Part shown: piece after piece, positions 15,936 through 24,285 of the stretch | How positions within the stretch are numbered: the first letter of the stretch is position 1 | Layout of the letters: every line of letters begins with the position of its first letter | Source: Oscillospiraceae bacterium | GTDB taxonomy: Bacteria; Bacillota; Clostridia; Oscillospirales; Acutalibacteraceae | Assembly (NCBI GenBank): GCA_031270605.1 | Contig: JAISXG010000015.1 | Coordinates: 1-40,354 of the forward strand | Length of the DNA: 40,354 nucleotides | Direction: 5' to 3' | Notes under the pieces: model-generated | Seen by the model: only the letters and a program-made list of their open reading frames with translations | Database searches by the model: none | What the model was told of the DNA's origin: nothing | Translations under genes and position numbers: made by a program

Positions 15936-17046
15936 TGACAAGCCCCTTGCCGATATAGAAAGGATATTGCATGTCGCCGCACAGCTGCTTGTGCGGTTTG
16001 ATGGTGACATTTTTATCAATGATCACACTGTTGACGCAGCATTCATCGCCGATGAAAGCCTCCTGCATGATAATCGCGTTTTTCACAACCGCGCCCCTGC
16101 CGATGCGCACGCCGCGGAAGAGGATGCAGTTTTCAACCGTGCCCTCAATCACGCAGCCGTCGGCAATCAATGCGTTTTTCGCCGCGCTTTCAAGGCCGTA
16201 AATCACGGGCACGTCGTCGCGCACCTTGGTGTAAACCGGGCGATGGGGGTTGAACAGTTCGCGTTGGTAGGCGGGGTTGAGAATTTCCATGCTCACGTCA
16301 TAATAGGTCTGCAGGCAGTCGATCGTGCGGCAGAATTCCCCGGGGCGGTAGGCGTAAATTTCAAGATGGTTGCTGTTCTGCTGCAAAATATCGCGCTCGA
16401 ACGAGGTGTAGTTGTGGCTTTCGGCCTCGTGCAGCAGCCGCTCAAGCAGCGATTTGCGCAGCACGAAAATATTCAGCGAGTAGTTTTGCTTTTCATCTGT
16501 TTTGGGTGAAATTGTGATTTTTTCGACGCAGCCCTCGGGTGAGACGTCAAAAGCCATCAGTTCCGGCAGCGCGGGCATTTTGCCGCGGGCATAGCAGACG
16601 GTGATGTCCGCGCCCTTTTCCTCGTGCGCCGCAAGGATTTTTTCATAGTCGATATTGCCGAGCACGTTGCAGTCGGAAATCACGACATATTCCTGGCCGG
16701 ACGCGGCAAGCCAGCTGCGAGTGCCGATGAGGGAGCGGATGCGGTTATTGTCTGTGCCGGAGTTGTGAAAGTTGAACGGGGGCAGCAGAAACAGGCCGTC
16801 GCGCTTTCTCGCCAGGTCCCACGCGCGGCCGTTGCCCACATGGTCCATTAAGGAGTTATAATTGCTTTTTGTGATGATGCCGATGCGCGGAATGCCGCAG
16901 TTGACCATGCCTGACAGCACAAAGTCAATCAGGCGGTATCTGCCGCCGAAAGGCACCGAGCCCATCGTGCGCAGGGCCGTGAGCTCATTGAGGCACGCGT
17001 CATAGCCGTTGGAATAAATCAAGCCCAGAACATTGTTTGCTCTCAT
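15931..17046 (-). CDS. glgD: Glucose-1-phosphate adenylyltransferase, GlgD subunit
   Basis: Partner of GlgC in the two-subunit ADP-glucose pyrophosphorylase of Firmicutes; the subunit is usually regulatory. 371 residues. The nucleotidyltransferase domain keeps VPFGGRYRLIDFVLSGMVNCGI but lacks the GGxGxRL loop that GlgC has at the start (here LGLIYSNGYDACLNELTALR), as is typical of GlgD. A left-handed beta-helix tail is shown by the hexapeptide-like ENCILFRGVRIGRGAVVKNA. I chose ATG 17046, about ten bases after AAAGGATGG; ATG 17058 overlaps that site. Its TAG stop lies within element B. Confidence 0.93.
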   Translation of the reverse strand: MRANNVLGLIYSNGYDACLNELTALRTMGSVPFGGRYRLIDFVLSGMVNCGIPRIGIITKSNYNSLMDHVGNGRAWDLARKRDGLFLLPPFNFHNSGTDNNRIRSLIGTRSWLAASGQEYVVISDCNVLGNIDYEKILAAHEEKGADITVCYARGKMPALPELMAFDVSPEGCVEKITISPKTDEKQNYSLNIFVLRKSLLERLLHEAESHNYTSFERDILQQNSNHLEIYAYRPGEFCRTIDCLQTYYDVSMEILNPAYQRELFNPHRPVYTKVRDDVPVIYGLESAAKNALIADGCVIEGTVENCILFRGVRIGRGAVVKNAIIMQEAFIGDECCVNSVIIDKNVTIKPHKQLCGDMQYPFYIGKGLVI

Positions 17047-17074
17047 GTTTATAACCATCCTTTCGATGCGAGGC

Positions 17075-17143
17075 GGAAGTTTTGGGTGGTATTACGCAGT
17101 AATATTTCTGCCAATCTTTATGGCAGAAAAACACAAAACTTCC
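17075..17143. repeat. Short inverted-repeat element between glgC and glgD
   Basis: The ends GGAAGTTTTG (17075-17084) and CAAAACTTCC (17134-17143) are perfect inverted repeats. Inside, TTTCTGCCA (17105-17113) pairs with TGGCAGAAA (17121-17129) around a seven-base loop. No U tract follows on the minus strand, so it is not an obvious terminator. It may be a tiny mobile repeat or an mRNA processing/stability structure tuning glgC against glgD. Confidence 0.5.
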
Positions 17144-17144
17144 C

Positions 17145-17168
17145 GTTTGAAAGACTAGTCTTTCAAAC
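17145..17168. repeat. Perfect 24-bp palindrome over the glgC stop codon
   Basis: GTTTGAAAGACT and its exact complement meet at 17156/17157. The palindrome covers the last four codons of glgC (SLKD), the TAG stop and a few bases beyond. A perfect palindrome could bind a dimeric protein or form a loopless hairpin in RNA. Confidence 0.6.
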
Positions 17169-18384
17169 TGCCCCCTTTCATGTGCTCGCAGACCATGGAT
17201 TTCGGCGGCACACGCACTCCCTCGCCGATGTTGACCGAGGGGCCCACGACGCTCACGCCCCAATTGTCAAAGCGGTCGTCACCCATGTTCTCAGGGTCTT
17301 CACCCACGACAGCGCCGCTTTCAATCACCGCGTTTTCAGCGACGATGGAATATTGCACCACCGCGCCCGCTTTGATGTGCGCGCCCGGCATGATGATCGA
17401 GTAATTGACCACAGCGCCCGGCTCCACGGTAACGTTCGAAAAGAGGATGGAATATTCAATTTTGCCCTCAATCATCCCGCCGGCGGAAACAATGGAATTT
17501 TGCACGTCCGCCGTGCCCGAAACATAGTGCGGCGGCTGAGCGGTGTTGTTTGAATAAATCGTCCATGAGCGGTCACTCAGGTCGATGTTGCTTTTAGGGT
17601 TCAGGAGGTCAAGGTTTGCCTCCCACAAACTGTCTATGGTGCCGACGTCCTTCCAGTAGCTGTCAAAGGCATAGGCATAGAGCTTTTCGTTATTTTTGTG
17701 CATGGCGGGGATCACGTCTTTGCCGAAGTCATTTGAAGAGCCGGGTGTCTGTTCGTCGGCGATGAGATACTCGCGCAGTTTGCACCAGGTGAACATATAA
17801 ACGCCCATGGATGCAATGTTGCTTCTGGGGTCTTTGGGCTTTTCTTCAAAGTCGGTAATCGAGCCGTCGCCGCCGACAAACATCAATCCGAAGCGCGAGG
17901 CTTCCTCCCACGGTACTTCAAGCGCTGCAATCGTGCAGGCCGCATCCTTTTCTTTGTGGTAGGCGAGCATTTTTGCATAGTCCATTTTATAAATATGGTC
18001 GCCGGAAAGCACCGCCACATATTCAGGGTCGTAGCGGTCAATAAAATTGATATTCTGATAAATAGCGTTGGCCGTGCCCTTATACCACTCGGTGCCTTTG
18101 ATTTGCTGATAGGGCGAGAGGATGTGCACGCCGCCGTCCGCGCGGTCAAGGTCCCACGGGCGGCCGTCGCCGATGTAGTCGTTTAAGAGCAGCGGCTGGT
18201 ATTGCGTCAGCACGCCGACGGTGTCAATGCCGGAGTTGACGCAGTTGGAGAGGGGAAAGTCGATGATTCTGTATTTACCGCCGAACGGAACAGCGGGCTT
18301 TGCGATTGTTTGCGTCAGAATGCCCAGCCTGCTGCCCTGCCCGCCGGCAAGGAGCATGGCGATACATTCTTTTTTTCTTGCCAT
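17155..18384 (-). CDS. glgC: Glucose-1-phosphate adenylyltransferase, catalytic subunit
   Basis: Makes ADP-glucose from ATP and glucose-1-phosphate, the committed step of glycogen synthesis. 409 residues. The N-terminus has the catalytic loop [14 protein letters not shown] and [30 protein letters not shown] carries the metal-binding Asp; FEEKPKDP follows. The C-terminal beta-helix has hexapeptide repeats such as [19 protein letters not shown] stands about ten bases before ATG 18384. It follows glgB by 62 bases and precedes glgD. Confidence 0.96.
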   Translation of the reverse strand: MARKKECIAMLLAGGQGSRLGILTQTIAKPAVPFGGKYRIIDFPLSNCVNSGIDTVGVLTQYQPLLLNDYIGDGRPWDLDRADGGVHILSPYQQIKGTEWYKGTANAIYQNINFIDRYDPEYVAVLSGDHIYKMDYAKMLAYHKEKDAACTIAALEVPWEEASRFGLMFVGGDGSITDFEEKPKDPRSNIASMGVYMFTWCKLREYLIADEQTPGSSNDFGKDVIPAMHKNNEKLYAYAFDSYWKDVGTIDSLWEANLDLLNPKSNIDLSDRSWTIYSNNTAQPPHYVSGTADVQNSIVSAGGMIEGKIEYSILFSNVTVEPGAVVNYSIIMPGAHIKAGAVVQYSIVAENAVIESGAVVGEDPENMGDDRFDNWGVSVVGPSVNIGEGVRVPPKSMVCEHMKGGSLKD

Positions 18385-18446
18385 AAAAATCCGTCCTTTC
18401 TTTTTTCTATTTTATTTGCCCTGAACCCACAGCGGGAGAGGGCTGG

Positions 18447-20438
18447 TTATTGTTCTTTTTTTGTCTGTTTTGCGGCCGAAACTTTTTTCGCCGTTACTGC
18501 TTTCTTTGAATCAGTTATTTCTTTTGCCGTGACAACAGCCTTTGCCCTCGCTTTGGGCGCGGGCTTGCGTTTAAGATAAAGGGTGCTCAGCGGGGGAAGG
18601 GTGAGAGAAATGCTCTCCCGCATGCCGTGCAGGGGCACAGGCTCTGTCTGATAGTTCTTGCGCCGCAATATGCCGCCTCCCCCGGAAATCTTTTCATCGG
18701 AATTGAACACGATTGTATAAATACCAGGTTCGGGCATGCCGATGCGGTAACCCTCGCGCCTCACATTTGTGAAGTTGCACACCGCAATGAGTTCTTCATG
18801 ACGCTCGTTGATGCGGCGGAAGGCGATGATGGAATTGTCGCTGTCGTCGCTGACGAGCCATGCAAAGCCCTCCCACGAGTAATCGATTTGCCATAGCTCG
18901 GAATGTTCTTTATAAAAATGATTGAGGTTTTTCACATAGTCCTGCAATTTACGGTGCATGTCATAGTCCAAGAGCAGCCAGTCGAGCTCCTTTTTTTCGT
19001 CCCACTCGATAAACTGTCCGAACTCCTGCCCCATAAACAGGAGCTTTTTGCCCGGGTGGGCGTACATATAACCAAGAAACGCCCGCACGCCCGCAAACTT
19101 CTCCTCATAGCTTCCGGGCATTTTTTCCAGCAGTGATTTTTTGCCGTGCACCACCTCGTCGTGAGAAATCGGAAGCACGAAGTTCTCAGAGAAGGCATAG
19201 AAAAATGAGAAGGTGATCAGGTCGTGGTTATATTTTCTGAAATAGCCGTCCAGCTCGAAATAGCGCAGGATGTCGTTCATCCAGCCCATATTCCATTTGA
19301 AGTTGAAGCCCAGCCCACCGAGGAACACCGGCTTTGACACCAGCGGCCACGAGGTGCTTTCCTCCGCGAGCATCAGGATGCCCGGAAACTCGCGGAACAG
19401 GCTTTCGTTGAGTTTTTTGATAAAGGCGACGGCTTCTAAATTTTCGCGCCCGCCATAAATGTTCGGCTGCCATGAGCCGCCCTCGCGGCAATAGTCAAGA
19501 TAGAGCATGGAGGCCACGGCGTCCACCCGAAGGCCGTCGATGTGGAATTTTTCAAACCAGAACGCGGCGTTGGATATGAGAAAGCTCTGCACTTCGTTTT
19601 TGCCGAAATCAAACGCGCGGGTGCCCCACTGGTAATGTTCACCCTTTTTTGGGTCGGCGTATTCATAACAGGGAGTACCGTCAAATTCATAAAGGCCGTG
19701 CATGTCTTTCGGGAAGTGAGCGGGAACCCAGTCCATAATCACGCCGATGCCCGCGCGGTGGCATTCGTCCACAAAAAACATGAAGTCATGCGGCGTGCCG
19801 TAGCGCGAGGTCATGGCATAATAGCCCGTCACCTGATAGCCCCACGAGCCGTCGAAAGGATGCTCGGCAAGGGGCATGAACTCAATATGGGTATAGCCCA
19901 TGTCTGAAACATAGGCAATCAGATCCCGCGCGAGGTCGCGGTAAGAGAGGAAATTATCGTCTTTATAGCGCCGCCATGAACCCGCGTGCAGCTCATAAAT
20001 GTTCACGGGGCGGTCATAGATGTTTGCGCCCTGCCGTTCACGCATCCACTGCCCGTCGTTCCAAACAAAAGAATCAAGCTCATAAAACTTGGTTGCCGTG
20101 CCCGGACGGGTTTCCATGTGAAGGCCGTAGGGATCGCTTTTGAGACATTGTACACCGTTTTTTGCCGTGACGGCATATTTGTATGCGTCAAACTGTTCAA
20201 TTCCCGCAATCACGCATTCCCAGACGCCGCTTTTGCCGATGCGTTTCATAGGGTTTTTTGCGTGGTTCCATTCGTTGAAATCACCCACAACGCTCACAGC
20301 CCTGGCATTCGGCGCCCACACGCGAAACACAACGGAATCTTCATTCAGTCTATGCGAACCGAGCACATCATATGCCCGGGTGCTGTTTCCTTCATGAAAA
20401 AAGTAAAGCGCGGTGTCAAGCGGATTGTGCTGCTGCAA
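18447..20438 (-). CDS. glgB: 1,4-alpha-glucan branching enzyme (GH13)
   Basis: Introduces alpha-1,6 branches into glycogen. An N-terminal CBM48-like domain ([20 protein letters not shown]) is followed by the GH13 barrel with the nucleophile Asp in [15 protein letters not shown], the acid Glu in [10 protein letters not shown] and the stabilising Asp in [10 protein letters not shown]. The Lys/Ala-rich tail after residue 630 ([16 protein letters not shown] onward) is an unusual basic extension. I chose TTG 20438 (663 residues) because AGGGGGTGG lies six bases upstream; ATG 20492 would lie only about seven bases from the predicted transcript start. First gene of the glg operon. Confidence 0.94.
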   Translation of the reverse strand: MQQHNPLDTALYFFHEGNSTRAYDVLGSHRLNEDSVVFRVWAPNARAVSVVGDFNEWNHAKNPMKRIGKSGVWECVIAGIEQFDAYKYAVTAKNGVQCLKSDPYGLHMETRPGTATKFYELDSFVWNDGQWMRERQGANIYDRPVNIYELHAGSWRRYKDDNFLSYRDLARDLIAYVSDMGYTHIEFMPLAEHPFDGSWGYQVTGYYAMTSRYGTPHDFMFFVDECHRAGIGVIMDWVPAHFPKDMHGLYEFDGTPCYEYADPKKGEHYQWGTRAFDFGKNEVQSFLISNAAFWFEKFHIDGLRVDAVASMLYLDYCREGGSWQPNIYGGRENLEAVAFIKKLNESLFREFPGILMLAEESTSWPLVSKPVFLGGLGFNFKWNMGWMNDILRYFELDGYFRKYNHDLITFSFFYAFSENFVLPISHDEVVHGKKSLLEKMPGSYEEKFAGVRAFLGYMYAHPGKKLLFMGQEFGQFIEWDEKKELDWLLLDYDMHRKLQDYVKNLNHFYKEHSELWQIDYSWEGFAWLVSDDSDNSIIAFRRINERHEELIAVCNFTNVRREGYRIGMPEPGIYTIVFNSDEKISGGGGILRRKNYQTEPVPLHGMRESISLTLPPLSTLYLKRKPAPKARAKAVVTAKEITDSKKAVTAKKVSAAKQTKKEQ

Positions 20439-20472
20439 GATATCCCACCCCCTGATTAAAATATGCACTTGA

Positions 20473-20497
20473 GCCTGCTGTTTCACAAGCAACAGGC
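20473..20497 (-). promoter_or_regulatory. 5' leader hairpin of the glg operon mRNA
   Basis: GCCTGTTG (20497-20490) pairs with CAGCAGGC (20480-20473) on the minus strand: eight pairs including one G-U, nine-base loop. It starts within a few bases of the predicted transcription start, a position typical of mRNA-stabilising hairpins. No U tract follows, so it is not a terminator. Confidence 0.5.
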
Positions 20498-20505
20498 CTG
20501 TCTAA

Positions 20506-20534
20506 ATTTTACCAAAAACAAAAAAGAAATGCAA
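20506..20534 (-). promoter_or_regulatory. Sigma-A promoter of the glgBCDA operon
   Basis: TTGCAT (20534-20529) and TAAAAT (20511-20506) are 17 bases apart on the minus strand. The predicted start near 20499 places TTG 20438 about 61 bases into the transcript. Confidence 0.78.
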
Positions 20535-20652
20535 GGGCTTTTTGACTATTTTGTTAGAAGTCTATCAAAGAAGACCTGTAAAAATTTGTGTATTATGCAT
20601 ATAAAAAGCATGTAAAATGATCGCAGGGATATTGTCTGCCGAATCGGCGTTG

Positions 20653-20883
20653 CTATTCGGGTGAAAAGAGGCGGCGCAAGAAAAATTTTTGGTTGCCCAA
20701 ATAAAAAAATCCGCCGTTTGAGGAGTCGTCCTCAATCCGGCGGATTTTCTTTCTGTTATAGGCCTTTGCATTTTTTGTTCTTCGCGTTATGGGACTCATG
20801 CCCTCCCATGTTTTGCGTTTTTTCTTGTTCAGTTCTCGCTTTTTCTTTTTAGACAGTTTTTCATATGGTACAAAATGATCCAT
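20653..20883 (-). CDS. Small very basic protein, function unknown
   Basis: 76 residues from ATG 20883, six bases after GAAGGA; a start at 20901 lacks a site. The first two thirds are Lys/Arg-rich (EKLSKKKKRELNKKKRKTW, then NRKKIRR), suggesting contact with nucleic acid or ribosome. The pattern resembles small conserved proteins I have seen in Clostridia, without a known role. The codons for IRRIEDDSSNGGFF coincide with a long terminator-like hairpin (20706-20748), so the last 20 or so residues may be expressed only when transcription reads through. Confidence 0.68.
   Translation of the reverse strand: MDHFVPYEKLSKKKKRELNKKKRKTWEGMSPITRRTKNAKAYNRKKIRRIEDDSSNGGFFYLGNQKFFLRRLFSPE
20706..20748. 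terminator. Long terminator-like hairpin inside the small basic protein gene
   Basis: AAAATCCGCCGTTTGAGGA (20706-20724) pairs with 20729-20748 over 18 bases with one bulge and a GTCG loop. T-rich tracts follow on both strands (ATTTTCTTTC on plus, ATTTTTTTATTT on minus). By shape it is a bidirectional intrinsic terminator, yet it lies within the coding frame of the minus-strand gene. Confidence 0.72.
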
Positions 20884-20987
20884 AAAATATCCTTCTTTCA
20901 TGATTAGTATATCCCTTTCCTGCGTTTAAAAACCGAAAGCAGATAAAGGGTTTGCGGGGGCGCAGGATGATAACCTTGCGCTCAGTT

Positions 20988-22502
20988 TTATTGTTTGCCT
21001 GCTGATCTGTAGCTGAATCCCCCGCCCGCAAAGCGAACGGTCACGGTGTGCAGGCCTTCGCCTGTTGCGACGTTTATGATTGAAGTGGTTTCGTTAAGTG
21101 GTGTAAGCGTGTATTCGCCGTCTGTTTCGACAGACTCAACGGGCAGGTGGGCGTAAATTTCGGTGTGTACGTCATATGTTTTTTCTTGCCGGTAGGTCAG
21201 CGTGAAGGTGTTTTCATCACGGTCATGGGCATAGGAGAGGATGTTACCCGTCACCGCCCGCGGATAAGGGCGGCGCAAAACGCCCATGAGCGGTGAATCG
21301 AGAATGCCGTCATAATAGCACCAGTAGGTGTGGCTCCATTGGTAACGGTCAAATAATGAGAGCAAAAACTCCACATGGGGCAGCCATTCGGTGCCCTCTG
21401 AATTGCCGCCCCATTCACCCACAAGCACGGGCATATCCATTGTGCTGTCCTGCTCTGCTTTTCTCTGGGCAAAAATTGCCGCGACGCGTTCGTTGTTTGC
21501 ATATTTATAATATGGCGTGTCAACCATCAGGTCATAGGCATGAGGCGCAAATGCCTGATTTTGTTCGCGCTTTCCGCCGGGTGTAATCGGTCTGACAGCG
21601 CTGGGAATGCCGGCGTTCGCAAACACACAGTGTTCAAGAAAAAAGATGCCGTCCGGCGTGACCTCGCGCACGGATTCTGCCGTGCCTGTCAAAAAGCGGG
21701 TATAAAGCCCCTCTTCAAATTTTTTCACCACGGGAAAAGCGCCCGAAACGATTGTTTTAATAATATCAGGCGTGTAGAAATCCAGCGCGTGAATGCGTTC
21801 GTCTTTCTTCAGCGCGCGCTTGAGCAGTTGTTTTCTGGGAATACGCTTATCAAACAGGGTGGTTTTGATCGCCGCACAAATAACGGTTTTAAAAGCCTTT
21901 TTGCTTTCTGAGCCGATAAAAGGCTCGTTCATCAAGTCAAAGCCCAGCAGGGCGGGGTGGTCTTTAAGCCTCGCGGTCACATGCCGCCACATATTGCGGT
22001 AATAGTCCTGCAGGCCTTTGCCGTTAATTGTCTGATTGTTCCAAAAATTATCAAACGCGGTGTGCACGGCCTTTGACAACAGGTAGCTTTCGCCCCAGAT
22101 GAAGCGCGGCTTTTTGTAGTGGTGTTTGCCTGTCAGGCAGGCCCATTCCGGCGCGCCGTCGCCCGGGCCGTCGCCAAAGCCGGCGTATAAGTCCTGATGC
22201 ATGTCGATATAGGCATAAATACCGTATTCCGCGCAGCCGTCGAGGATGCCCGTGAGCGCGTCAAGATAGGCTTCGTTATATAAACCGGGCAGGGGTTCTA
22301 TCGCCTCCCACGTAACGCCGAGGCGGATCACGTTCATACCCGCCTGCTGAAAACGTACAAACCGTTCAGGCTCCCATGCGTGAACGAAATCCCTGCCTTT
22401 GCCGTTAAAAGATCCCTTGTCGCAAACGTTGATGCCGTTAAAAATACGCTCGCGGCCTGCTTCGTCCATAAACGAGTTTCCTGAAGTTGTGATTTTGTTC
22501 AT
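20988..22502 (-). CDS. Glycoside hydrolase family 5, endoglycoceramidase-like subgroup
   Basis: 504 residues, TIM-barrel glycosidase plus a C-terminal beta domain. The start FNGINVCDKG, NVIRLGVTWEAIEPLPGLYN and YIDMHQDLYAGFGDG are typical of endoglycosylceramidase-like GH5 enzymes. The acid/base Glu is in DLMNEPF (about residue 190) and the nucleophile Glu in VGEWGG (about 362). No signal peptide is present, so it acts inside the cell, perhaps on an imported glycoside or the organism's own glycolipids. GGGAG lies about six bases before ATG 22502. It follows the surface-protein gene after a terminator. Confidence 0.86.
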   Translation of the reverse strand: MNKITTSGNSFMDEAGRERIFNGINVCDKGSFNGKGRDFVHAWEPERFVRFQQAGMNVIRLGVTWEAIEPLPGLYNEAYLDALTGILDGCAEYGIYAYIDMHQDLYAGFGDGPGDGAPEWACLTGKHHYKKPRFIWGESYLLSKAVHTAFDNFWNNQTINGKGLQDYYRNMWRHVTARLKDHPALLGFDLMNEPFIGSESKKAFKTVICAAIKTTLFDKRIPRKQLLKRALKKDERIHALDFYTPDIIKTIVSGAFPVVKKFEEGLYTRFLTGTAESVREVTPDGIFFLEHCVFANAGIPSAVRPITPGGKREQNQAFAPHAYDLMVDTPYYKYANNERVAAIFAQRKAEQDSTMDMPVLVGEWGGNSEGTEWLPHVEFLLSLFDRYQWSHTYWCYYDGILDSPLMGVLRRPYPRAVTGNILSYAHDRDENTFTLTYRQEKTYDVHTEIYAHLPVESVETDGEYTLTPLNETTSIINVATGEGLHTVTVRFAGGGFSYRSAGKQ

Positions 22503-22541
22503 AGGCGCTCCCTATCTTTCCGAGACAACAGTCCCTTTTAT

Positions 22542-22584
22542 AAAACAAAAGGGCTGTTGCAAAACATAAGTAAAGCAACAACCC
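22542..22584 (-). terminator. Intrinsic terminator after the surface-protein gene, with an alternative fold
   Basis: On the minus strand GGGTTGTTGC (22584-22575) pairs with GCAACAGCCC (22560-22551), followed by TTTTGTTTTAT. The second arm, extended through CCCTTTT, can instead pair with AAAAGGGACTGTTG (22539-22526) to make a 13-pair hairpin just before the GH5 ribosome site. The two folds exclude each other. Confidence 0.72.
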
Positions 22585-22629
22585 ACATATAAAATCTATT
22601 TAATAACGCTCGAAACTACTATGTTTTAA

Positions 22630-23145
22630 TTATTCTTCTTCGTTCTTTTTGCGTGTGCAAACAACAGCTGCCGCCGCAACCGTCAAAAGGCCAAACGCCA
22701 CAGCCAGATTAATTCCGGATTTGTCGCCTGTCTGGGGGATGTCGGTGGACGAGCCTGTTGTGGTTTCGTCGTCATCATCAGACGAGGATGTTGTGGTTGT
22801 TGTGGTGTCGTCGTCGCTGTCGCTGTCGGTGTCACCGCCGCCGAACAGGCCGCCAAGCATGCCGAGGATGTCAAAATCACCAAGCAAACTGCCGATGTCA
22901 AAGTCACCGAGCAGGCTGCCGATATCGAACCCGCCGAGCAGGCCGCTGATGTCGCCAAGGCCAAGGTCGTTAAAGAAGCCCGAAATGTCAAACCCGCCAA
23001 GAAGGTCGGACAAAGCCTGCGGGTCATAGTCCACAAAGAAGGGGGTCATCTGGCCGGAGGTGGTTCCTCTGCCGGCTGCCGCCGCGGGCACGCAAAGTGA
23101 AAGTGCAAGAACAAGAGCGATTATTACTGCAAAAACTTTTTTCAT
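22630..23145 (-). CDS. Predicted wall-anchored surface protein with GFDI repeats and IPQTG sorting motif
   Basis: 171 residues. Signal peptide 1-24 (ends PAAAAG). Residues 49-100 are short repeats of the type LLGGFDIG / LLGDFDIGS, hydrophobic and regularly spaced. A Asp/Ser/Thr linker follows at 105-134, then IPQTG at 136-140, a hydrophobic segment (145-162) and a basic-acidic tail RKKNEEE. The layout is that of a sortase substrate with IPQTG instead of LPXTG. GAAAGGA stands eight bases before ATG 23145, and a strong promoter lies upstream. The role is unknown; the repeats could self-assemble or be a short stalk. No sortase gene is in the window. Confidence 0.8.
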   Translation of the reverse strand: MKKVFAVIIALVLALSLCVPAAAAGRGTTSGQMTPFFVDYDPQALSDLLGGFDISGFFNDLGLGDISGLLGGFDIGSLLGDFDIGSLLGDFDILGMLGGLFGGGDTDSDSDDDTTTTTTSSSDDDDETTTGSSTDIPQTGDKSGINLAVAFGLLTVAAAAVVCTRKKNEEE

Positions 23146-23207
23146 AATGAATATCCTTTCGTGTTATTAATAGATTCTAATAAAAATAAACTTTTAGACG
23201 CATAATA

Positions 23208-23236
23208 AGAATACTATTTTTTTATAGGTTTGTCAA
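23208..23236 (-). promoter_or_regulatory. Sigma-A promoter of the surface-protein gene
   Basis: TTGACA (23236-23231) and TATTCT (23213-23208) are 17 bases apart on the minus strand, about 60 bases before the ATG. Confidence 0.75.
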
Positions 23237-23287
23237 TCGTCTTGTAGCAAACGGTTCACAAATCAGCATAACTTATGAAAAAATAGC

Positions 23288-23316
23288 TTGTATTTGCGTG
23301 AAAAATAGTGCATAAT
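23288..23316 (+). promoter_or_regulatory. Possible promoter of the 61-residue protein
   Basis: TTGTAT (23288-23293) and CATAAT (23311-23316) are 17 bases apart, about 110 bases before the ATG. The two promoters in this gap diverge. Confidence 0.5.
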
Positions 23317-23426
23317 CACGAAACTGTGCAGAACGAAATTCTTACCGCACCGAAAACAGAAGTATTGTTCAAAAACAGCAGAATTCGTGCCTGCTTTAAA
23401 AATCTGAATTTGAAGGAGAAATTTTA

Positions 23427-23612
23427 ATGGACAAAAAAAACAAAAAATCCCAAAAGAGGCAAATTGTTTCAAACCCGGCCGTGAAAGGCTATCGCAGCGC
23501 GGTTGCGAACGGCAACCAAAACTGGGATGTGATTGAATCAGACGTGCTGGGCAGCTACACCGGAACCGGCGAAATGGACCCGCACCCGGTGCAGGATGCG
23601 GACGATTTATAA
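23427..23612 (+). CDS. Small acidic-tailed protein ending in DADDL, function unknown
   Basis: 61 residues from ATG 23427, with AAGGAG eight bases upstream. A Lys-rich head (MDKKNKKSQKRQ) is followed by a more acidic body with VIESDVLGSYTGTGEMDPHP and a QDADDL tail. I recall small clostridial proteins ending in GSYTG...QDADDL, but no function is known to me. The Pro- and Asp-rich C-terminus and lack of hydrophobic segments suggest a soluble, perhaps partly disordered protein. It is a single gene pointing at the convergent membrane-protein gene 30 bases beyond. Confidence 0.72.
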   Translation: MDKKNKKSQKRQIVSNPAVKGYRSAVANGNQNWDVIESDVLGSYTGTGEMDPHPVQDADDL

Positions 23613-23642
23613 AGCTGTTGCGTGCCGAAGCAATATAGGGGG

Positions 23643-24191
23643 TCAAACGCCGCTGTTTTGCACAAGGTCATAGAACAGGGGCAGGATCAGCCTTGTGATC
23701 TGCGCAAGCACAAAAGATGCCGCAATTGAGGTCAGCAGTGTGACGCCCGTGCTCTCAATCTTTGCACCGAAGCCGAAAAGAGAGCTCATGAACTTCGAGC
23801 CCCGCATGTGGGATGCCTGCGCATAGGATTGATACACGTGGGCGTCGATATGCGAGGGAAAGAGGTTTGTCCACAAAGAGATGCCGATCCAATACAGGAT
23901 GAAAATTGTGATTTTGTAGTTTTCTAAGAAAAACAAACTGAAAGATGCCGGCGCCAGGATGATCAGGCCGAGGATCAGGTTCACGAAAAAGGGGCGCACG
24001 CATAATACGCGTGCCTCTCTTTTTGTGCGCGGCATTTCATGCGCCACATGCCCGCACAGCTTTCCGGGGCTGAAATAAGAAACATCCTCCACAATGAGCC
24101 TTCGCCCCCTGCACGCGAGCTGTTCGACTGTGGCCCTGAAGGCAGAGCCGAAAAAGGTGATGATTTTCACAATTAAGTTGACGATTGACAT
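23643..24191 (-). CDS. Multi-pass membrane protein, function unknown
   Basis: 182 residues from ATG 24191 (MSIVNLIVKII), eight bases after GGAG; the reading upstream to 24257 has no start signal. Three to four hydrophobic segments are seen: FVNLILGLIILAPASFSLFF, ITIFILYWIGISLWTNLF, and a C-terminal TLLTSIAASFVLAQITRLIL. The N-terminal half has an amphipathic stretch and a Cys/His-containing loop (KLCGHVAHEMPR). HVAHE does not make an HExxH zinc-protease motif. It follows the zinc-ribbon/TPR gene by 94 bases with a hairpin between, so the two may work together. Confidence 0.72.
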   Translation of the reverse strand: MSIVNLIVKIITFFGSAFRATVEQLACRGRRLIVEDVSYFSPGKLCGHVAHEMPRTKREARVLCVRPFFVNLILGLIILAPASFSLFFLENYKITIFILYWIGISLWTNLFPSHIDAHVYQSYAQASHMRGSKFMSSLFGFGAKIESTGVTLLTSIAASFVLAQITRLILPLFYDLVQNSGV

Positions 24192-24218
24192 AGCACACGC
24201 TCCATCTGTTTGAGTTGT

Positions 24219-24254
24219 TTTGCCCCGGCGGCATGCGTTTGCGAACGGGGCAAA
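24219..24254 (-). promoter_or_regulatory. Intergenic hairpin between the TPR gene and the membrane-protein gene
   Basis: TTTGCCCCG (24254-24246 on minus) pairs perfectly with CGGGGCAAA (24227-24219), nine pairs, 18-base loop. AACAACTC follows, not a U tract. It may partly terminate, or mark an mRNA cleavage point. Confidence 0.42.
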
Positions 24255-24285
24255 CACAATTCATGTTTTATTTTGATTGGTTTAT

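Noticed and set aside
20439..20492. ATG 20492 as the glgB start
   Set aside because: Only about seven bases after the predicted transcription start and without a ribosome site; TTG 20438 has an excellent one.
22840..23000. CRISPR-like repeats
   Set aside because: The roughly 30-base repeats are in frame and encode the FDIG protein repeats; there are no unique spacers.
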